Below are positions 53,066 to 62,000 of a stretch of DNA of 64,000 nucleotides, one piece after another. The stretch is from assembly GCF_001429545.1 (NCBI RefSeq), contig NZ_LMSP01000048.1, positions 94,293 to 158,292 of the forward strand, read 5' to 3'. The stretch is from Paenibacillus sp. Soil787 (GTDB lineage Bacteria; Bacillota; Bacilli; Paenibacillales; NBRC-103111). Numbering within the stretch: the first letter of the stretch is position 1; every line of letters starts with the position of its first letter. Both the position numbers and the translations under genes were made by a program. The notes under the pieces were generated by a model. It ran no database searches, had not been told where the DNA came from, and saw only the letters and a list, made by a program, of their open reading frames with translations.

Positions 53066-56000
53066 TTATAAGGATAAGATTTCCTTGACAATCTCTGCGT
53101 TTTTGGCGGCATATGGCGCATCCAACATGTCTTCATGAGGGCCTGCTCCCTCATAGCTGCGGTACTGCGAAGTTGTAGATTGGTTCCACAATATGCTGCT
53201 GTTTAACTTGCCGCTTGGTTTGATTCCGTTCTGTACCAAATGGATATTCGCTTGAATGGTGCCGCTGTTTTGCAAACCGTTCAGGTAAATCATGTAACTT
53301 TTCATTTTTTGTATAACCGTGTTTTTGAAAAGTTCGTTACTTATATAAGCTTCGTACTTGGTGTTAGACTCAGCTTCCTTCACCAAAGCGTCGACCTCTT
53401 TCACCACTGTCTTTTCGGATTGACGGATGGCTTTGTTTTTCCTGGACGCATCCAGCATGATCAGATCCGAGACAGCGTATCCTTTTGCCTCCATCGTCTT
53501 CGTCAGCTCGAACATGAGATTGCCGCCAGCGGAATACCCCATAAAGACATACGGTCCTTCCGCCTGAACACTTGTCACAAGCTCGATGTAACGTTCCAGG
53601 CGATCCTCGCTCTCAATAAAATCAAGACCGTAGAGGGCATGCGAAGCGATCTGTTCCGCGAGCTCTTTAAACACAAAACCGAAGCCGCCGACCGGCGGGA
53701 AGCAGAATACATGACGATCCATTTTTCGGTTCAATAAGGTAATAGGTTTGTTAAAATCGATCCTCAGCTCTTTGGAATCCAAGTATTGAGCTATTTGTTC
53801 TACAGTCGGATGCTGGAATAAGTAATGCAGTGGCAATTCCTCCTGCATCGATTCGTAAATTCGCGTCACAAGCTGAATAGCTTTCAGTGAATGGCCGCCA
53901 ATTTCGAAAAAGTTGTCGTGAACGCCAACCTGCTTCAGGCCAAGGATCTCCTGCCAAATGGCGGTGAGCCGCTCCTCCGTCGTGTTACGGGGTGTGACAT
54001 ACGCTGCGCGTGCCAAGGTGCTTTCATCCGGCTTCGGCAGAGTTTTTTTATCCAGCTTGCCGTTCGGTGTCAGCGGCATGGCCTCCATGCGGATGAAATA
54101 GCTCGGGACCATGTAAGCCGGCAGCTCGGAGGAGAGATACGCTCTCAGCTCAGCCATGTCCGTACTTCCGCCTGCAACAATGTAAGCGCAAAGCACCTTT
54201 TCCCCGTTCATCTCTTCCGTCACGACGACGGCTTCTTGCACATATTCATGTCTTAGGAGACCAGCTTCAATTTCTTCCAGCTCGATCCGGTAGCCCCTGA
54301 TTTTCACCTGCTCGTCGAGGCGTCCAATGTACTCGATCGTACCGTCTGGCAAGAAGCGAGCAAGATCGCCCGTTTTGTACAACCGTTCACTTGTGCCTGC
54401 TAGGGATGTGAATGGATTCATCACAAATTTTTCGCTCGTCAGGTCATCACGATTCAAATACCCTCGAGCCAGACCGTTCCCCGCGATGCACAGCTCTCCA
54501 ATGATGCCAATCGGCTGCAGATGATGATCGGTCTCATTCACAATGTATACTTGCGTATTTGCTATCGGACGTCCGATTGTAATGTCCTTATCCGGCGTTA
54601 GGTCTCGCAGGAATGTGGCTACGACGCTGCTTTCTGTAGGACCATATTCATTCACAAGCTCAATGTGCGGGAAAAGCTGTTTGCTGCGCTCGATCACAGG
54701 TTTATTTACTTTCTCGCCGGCAACCGTAATGATGCGCAGCGAGCCAGCATCTTCGGTGATCATGCACTCAAGGAGCGCTGCGTACAAGCTTGGCACGCTG
54801 ATAAAATGCGTGACGTGATGCTCCGCGATTTGCTTTTTAATGGCAAAAGGGTCTTTCGCTTCTTCTTCCTGCGGCAGGATGACTGTGGCTCCCGCCAGAA
54901 TCGGTGTGAAGAAGCTGGTCACAAAGCCATCGAAAGCAAATGAGAACAGCTGCAATACTTTATCGTTTGTACTCAGCGCATACTCCGACTTTCTCCACAA
55001 GAGATTGCCGGCAATGCTGCAGTGCTCGATCATGACGCCTTTCGGTTTACCCGTCGTACCCGACGTATAAATGATGTAGGCCAAATCCGTCAGCGCATTG
55101 ACCTGCTGCAGATTGGAGCCGTCAGCAGCATAGTGCTGATCGTCGTTCAGATCCAGCCACTCCCCTGCGAAAGCGGCGTTCACTTCTTTGCTCATGCCCG
55201 CGATCAGCTGTGCCTGAGTCAGCACGATCGCGGTGCCGCTGTCCTCCAGCATGTAGCGGATCCGCTCTTGCGGATACTGCGGATCAATCGGCACATAGGC
55301 CCCGCCGGCTTTCAGTATCGCCATGATGCCGACGATCAGCTCGAGCGAGCGGTCGGCCATAATGCCTACCCGCGTCTCAGGGAGAACGCCCTTATCCCGC
55401 AGCGTTCTTGCCAACTGGTTGGCCTTCGTATTCAACTCCGCATAGGTCAGCTGCTTACCCGCACAAATGACTCCTGGTTGCTCCGGTGTTCGCGCCGCCT
55501 GCTCCTCAAACAGCCCGTGCAGCGTGTTGCCTTTAAGCACGTCATTCTGCGTTGCGTTGAAGAGTGCTAATTGCGAAAGCTCATCTTCCGTCATGAGGTC
55601 AACCTCAGCTAACAACGTATCGGGACGATCTAATAAGGTGTCGATCAGTTTTAACAAATGGCGGCCCATGCGCTCCACCGTTGCTTCGTTAAACAATTTT
55701 GTGCTGTACGCCAGATTAAATCCGATTTCACCTTCGGTCTCAACCGCTGTTAATGCGAGATCGAATTTGGCGACTTTATGCTCGAGTGGGAACGGTTTGA
55801 ACTGCAGTTCGTTAAGTTCGATCTCCGCTTCATCTGTATTTTGGAAAATAAAGATCGTATCGAACAGCGGATTACGGCTTAAGTCCCTCTGCAAGCCCAA
55901 ATTTTCTACCAACAGCTCGAACGGGTAGTCTTGATGCTCGTACGCCTGCAGCGAGGTTTCTTTGACTTGCTGCAGGAAGTTTCGGAACGTCAATCCTGCT

Positions 56001-59000
56001 TTTGGCTGATTACGCAGCGCTAACGTATTGACGAACATCCCGACGACGTTTGCCACGTCCGCATGCGGTCTGCCGGCAATTGGCGTTCCCACCACAAGAT
56101 CATCCTGACCGGCATATTTGGCCAGCAGCACATTAAATGCAGCGAGCAGCACCATATACAAAGTCGTTCCCTGCGAAGCAGCCAATCGGTTCAGCAGCTC
56201 CATCCTTTTAAGGCCGGAACCGAAAACGATAAAGTCCCCTTCGAAGCTTTTCACTTGCGGTCTAGGGTAATCGGTTGCGAGATTAAGCAGCGGCACTTCG
56301 CCGGCAAACTTGCTTAACCAATACTGCTCGTGCCTCTGCATGACACCGCTTTGGAATTGTTCATTTTGCCATACTGCAAAATCCTTGTACTGGATAGTCA
56401 GCTTTGGCCGATCAGCGCCGGCATACAAGGCAGCAAAATCATTCACTATGATGCTGCTCGAGACACCGTCTGAAACGATATGATGCATATCTAAGACAAA
56501 GACATGCTGATCGTCTGTTCTTCGGATCAGAGCTGCGCGAATCAATGGCGCTTCACTTAGCTTGAACGGACGGATGATAGACTTTACAAGTTGAACGGCT
56601 GCTTCGTCTGAATTGGCCTGGAAGACCTCGATTTGAACATTCAGTTCGGCATCTGCATGCACCCTCTGCCTCGGCTCCCCATCCACGGTATGGAATGAGG
56701 TGCGGAGCACTTCGTGCCGACGAATAAGTGCCCGGTAAGCCTGCTCAAATCGCTCAAAATCCAGCTCGCCTTCGATCAGCATCACATCCGGCATGTTATA
56801 ACCGATGCTGCCCGACTCAAGCTGCTGTAGGATGAACATCCGTTTTTGAGCGGATGACAGCGGGTAATATTCCTGCACTTCAGCAGGCTGAATCGAGTGG
56901 TAATTGTACGATGCGGACTGATCAATAAACTTGGCAATCTGCTGCACCGTCGGCATCTCGAACAGCATGCGCAGCGGCACCTCCACACCCGTTTCACGGT
57001 GAATCTGGGCGAGGAGCATCATTGCTTTCAGAGAATGACCGCCCAATTCAAAAAAGTTATCATGAATGCCGATCCGGCCGATTCCGAGAATATGCTGCCA
57101 GATGCCGCAAAGCTTACGCTCCGTTTCATTTGACGGTGCTGTATAATCAGACTCTTGCTGGCCGTCCGGCTCCGGAAGCGCTTTGCGGTTAATTTTACCG
57201 TTCGGTGTCAAAGGCAGCCGATCCATCTGAACAATGTAAGACGGCACCATATAGGCCGGAAGCTCCTTGCTTAAGCTTTCCTTCAGCTCAGAAGCAGGCA
57301 TCAATTCATCCGAAACAAAGTACGCGCATAAATACTTTTGACTATGGGAATCCGTCCGATCGATGACTACGGCTTCTTTGATTCCCGCTTGTTTCAGCAA
57401 AATCGCCTCAATTTCGCCGAGCTCGATCCGGTAGCCTCTGATTTTAACTTGATGATCTACCCGTCCGATATATTCCAAATTGCCGTCAGGCAGGAAACGT
57501 GCCAAGTCGCCCGTTTTGTACATGCGAATACCTGTTTCGCCCCTGAACGGGTCCTCCATAAACACTTTCTCCGTTCTCTCCGGGTCATTCAAATAGCCGC
57601 GCCCAACCCCGATGCCGGACACACATAATTCACCTTGAACGCCGATCGGCACAAGCTTCATATAAGGATCAACAATGTAAACATGCAGGTTTTGCACCGG
57701 CTTGCCGATCGGTACTGTTTCCAGCTTCGGCGATTCATCCATCTCATACAACGTAATGTCGTCTGACGCTTCGGTTGGCCCGTATGCGTTGACCAGCTTC
57801 ACGTGCGGATAGCGCTCGAACCATTTTCGCGCCAGCGGCGGTTTGATTGACTCCCCGGTCACGAGCACATATTGCAAGTCGGGAAGCGGAACGGCTTCCG
57901 GCAAATCCAGCATCGCGGTCATATAAGAAACGACTACCTCCAGAACCGTCGCCTTATCTTCCGCCACTTGCTTCATGAATTCACGTACATTCAACACGAG
58001 TTCATGACTATACATCGCCGTCCGTCCACCAATCACTAAGGCAGTAACTAACTGCCAGACTGAAATATCGAAGCAGTGCGGGGCATTCTGGACAATGACA
58101 CTTTGTTCGTCCAGATCGAAAGCGCTGATCATCGTATCCATATGATTCAGCATACCTGCATGCTCCAGCATGGCGCCCTTCGGCTTTCCGGTAGAACCGG
58201 ATGTATAAATGACATAAGCAAGGTTGCCCGATACGGGTACAGGAAGTTTGACGTTCTCATCCTCTACCTGACGGATGACCTCATCGTCCGTGTCGATCGG
58301 AATGATTACTCCGTTATAGCCTTGCTCGATTTCAGGTGTTATGTATGGCATTTCAGTCAACAGGCACACAGCGCCAGAATCGGCAAGCATATCGCGGATT
58401 CTTTGCGGCGGATAGTCCGGATCGATAGGCACATAAGTGCCGCCCGCCTTCCAAATTGCCAGGATGCACACAATCATCCTCGGTGAACGGTGCAGCAAGA
58501 TGGCCGCCAAATCCTCCTGATTCATGCCTTTTAAAAGCAAGTAATGCGCTAACTGGTTTGCCCGTTCATTCAACTCGCGGTAAGTGAGGTGCGTTCCTTC
58601 GAAGCTGACCGCAATGCGATCCGGCGTTTGCTCCACTTGTTGTTCGAACAGCTGCGGCATCATCACATCCAGGTTAAACGGTTCGCTCGTATCGTTAAAT
58701 ACATGGATGATCTCATGCCTCTCCGCAGCGCTAAGTATATCGATCTCTGCTAGCAAGCTATCTGGGTTCGAGACGATTTGATGGAGCGCCCGCAAATAAT
58801 GACCGGCTAATCTTTCCATAGTCGCCCGGTTAAATAACCGCGTGCTGTATTCCAAATTGAAACGGATTTGATCCTCTTCTTCCGTTGCTTCCATCGAAAG
58901 ATCGAATTTGGCAATTCGGCTCTCTGTTTCGTAAGGCGTAAATTGGAGCCCTTCCATTTGTGCCGCCCGAACAGAAATGTTCTGCATGCTGAACATGGTG

Positions 59001-62000
59001 TCAAACAACGGGTTGCGGCTTAAATCGCGAGCCATGTTCAGTTTTTCGACAAGCGATTCGAAGGGATAATCTTGGTACTCGAATGCGCTGAGCGTCGTAT
59101 CTTTCACCGATGCCAGAAACTGCTTGAACGTTTGCCCGCCTTCCGAGCGATTGCGCAGCGCCAGTGTGTTGACGAACATGCCAATAACCGGTTCAAGCTC
59201 CGCACGCGGTCTGCCGGCGATCGGCGTTCCAATCACGATGTCTTCCTGCCCGCTGTATTTGGACATCAGCACGTGATAAGCAGCTAACAGCACCATGTAT
59301 AACGTTGTGCCAGTTTCGGCGGCAAGTCCTTTCAGCCCGTCAGCCAGCGCTTTATCGGAGCCTATAGTCATATAATCGCCTTCAAAGCTTTGAATGGAGG
59401 GTCTGGAGAAATCGGTCGGCAAATCAAGCACCGGAATTTCCCCTTCAAATTGAGATATCCAATAAGTCTCCTGCTTTTGCATGAATTCCGATTGGAAAAA
59501 TTCGTTCTGCCACACAGCAAAATCTTTATAGTGAATCGAAAGCTCCGGCAATGCTTCGCCTTGATACAAACGGACGAACTCATCAACGAGGATAGCCATC
59601 GATACGCCATCGGAAATGATATGGTGCATATCGAAAAGGAATAAATGTCGTTCAGGCTGTAGATGAATCAAACCTACGTGAAGCAAAGGTGCCTTCGATA
59701 AATCGAACGGTCGGACGAACTGTTCCACCAACCGATCTACTTCCGTACTATCTTGAGCGGAATCGATATATTCAATCTCAAATTGCAGATTACGGTGTAC
59801 AATTTGGACCGGTTCGCCATCTTCGACAGTGAAAGAAGTACGCAGCGATTCATGCCGTTCAACCAAACGAATGAACGACTGTTTGAATCTTTCAAGGCTC
59901 AGCTCACCTTCGATGAACATAACGCCGGGCATATTATAAGCCGTCCCGGAGCCTTCGAATTGCCCAAGAATAAACATCCGCTTCTGGGCGGAGGAAAGCG
60001 GGTAGCAGTCACGATGTTCCACTGGCTTGAGCGCCGTATATGCCTCCCTATCGGCCTGTGCGATATGCTGGGCCAGCGCCTCTATCGTCGGCAACTCGAA
60101 CAGCACCCGCAGCGGCACATTCACTTGAAGCTGCTGCTTGATCCGCGCCAGCAGCGTCATCGCCTTCAGCGAGTGGCCGCCAAGCAGGAAGAAGTCGTCG
60201 CGGATACCGACCTGCGGCACGCCGAGTACGTCCTGCCAGATGACGGCGAGCCGCTCTTCCGCCTCATTGCGCGGTGCTGCATACGCTGTGCCTAGCTCCA
60301 AGCCGCCTTCCGGCTCGGGCAGCTCGCGGCGATCGATTTTGCCGTTAACCGTCAGTGGCAGCTTCTCCATCTGCACCACATACGCCGGCACCATGTAGGA
60401 TGGCAGCTCCTGCGCCAGAAACACCTTTAATTCTTGCGCACCCAGCTCCGGCTCCGATACGATGTAAGCGCACAAGAACTTCTGCCCGTTCGCGTCCTCG
60501 CGTGCGATCACTACAGCATCCTTCATGGCAGGATGCTTCATGAGCTCCGTCTCGATCTCGCCCAGCTCGATCCGATATCCCCGGATCTTCACCTGCTGAT
60601 CGATGCGGCCCCTATATTCAATCGTTCCGTCCGGCAGCCATTTCGCCAGGTCGCCGGTGCGGTACATCGTCTCTCCCGCTACGAATGGGTTCGGCACGAA
60701 AGTCTCGGCCGTCATCTCCGGCCGGTTCGCATACCCTCTCGCCACACCATCACCACCTACGTACAGCTCACCCGGCACACCGACTGGCTGCAGCTGGTTG
60801 TACTTGTTTACGATGTACGCCGTGGAATTACTGATCGGCCGCCCGATCGGAATGCTTCCCTCGTAATCGCGTTCGACCCTAAATGTCGTGGAGAATGTTG
60901 TGTTCTCCGTCGGCCCATATCCGTTAATCAGACGTAAATCCGGACACTTACTGCGTACGTGGTTAATGTGGCTCGGAGACAACGCGTCTCCGCCGACCAG
61001 CAGTTGGCGAACACCCGTGAACAGCTCCGCATTCTCCTGCGAAAGCTGGTTGAACAGCGGTGACGTGAGCCACATGGTCGTGATGCGGTGTTCGGCGATG
61101 AACGCGCCAAGCTGCTCACTATCTAGGATGACGCTCTTGTCGGTCAGGTAGAGCGTACCTCCATTCAGCAGCGCCCCGAAGATCTCGAACGTGATCGCAT
61201 CGAAACCAAGCGCTCCTGTCTGCAGAATGCGCTCATCCGCGTTCCACTGCACGTAGTCTGTTTCTTTGACCAACCGCACAACACTGCGCTGCTCGATGAG
61301 CACCCCTTTCGGCTTGCCCGTGGAGCCGGACGTGTAGATGACATACGCCAGATCGCGCGATGAGCCGGACAGCTCCAGGTTGGAGCAGTCGTTATCATAT
61401 GGGACAACCTCATCGTCAAGGATGATCACTTGAACCCAAGCAAATGCCGTTGTTTGCTGACGCAGATGTCTTTCCGTCAGGATGATACGAGCACCGCTAT
61501 CTTCGAGCATGTACTTCATGCGCTCAACAGGAACATCGAGATCAAGGAGCAAGAAAGCGCCGCCTGCCTTCAGAATGCCAAGCAGGCCGACCATGAGCTC
61601 CAGTTTATGTTCCGCCATCAGACCGACGACATGATCGGGCCCTACGCCTTGTTCGATCAACGTCCGGGCTAGCCGGTTCGCTTGCTCATTGAGCTGACGG
61701 TAGGTCAGCTCTTGACCCTTCCAAACGATGGCTGGATGATCAGGGGTTTGCCGGGCCTGCCGCTCAAACAACGCAGCAATGGTCATTTCGCTCGGGTAAT
61801 TCGTATGCGTATCGTTGAAATCAGCCAAAATTTGTCTTCTTTCTTCCTCTGTGAGCATGTCGAGCTCCGCCAGCTTCCTCTCCGGTTCCTGCACAATGGA
61901 TTCGAGCAGTACGAGGTAGTGTCGGCCCATTCGCTCGACGGTTTCCCTTTCAAAAAGATTCGTGCTGTATTCGATATGAACCGTCAGACCGTTCGCCGCT

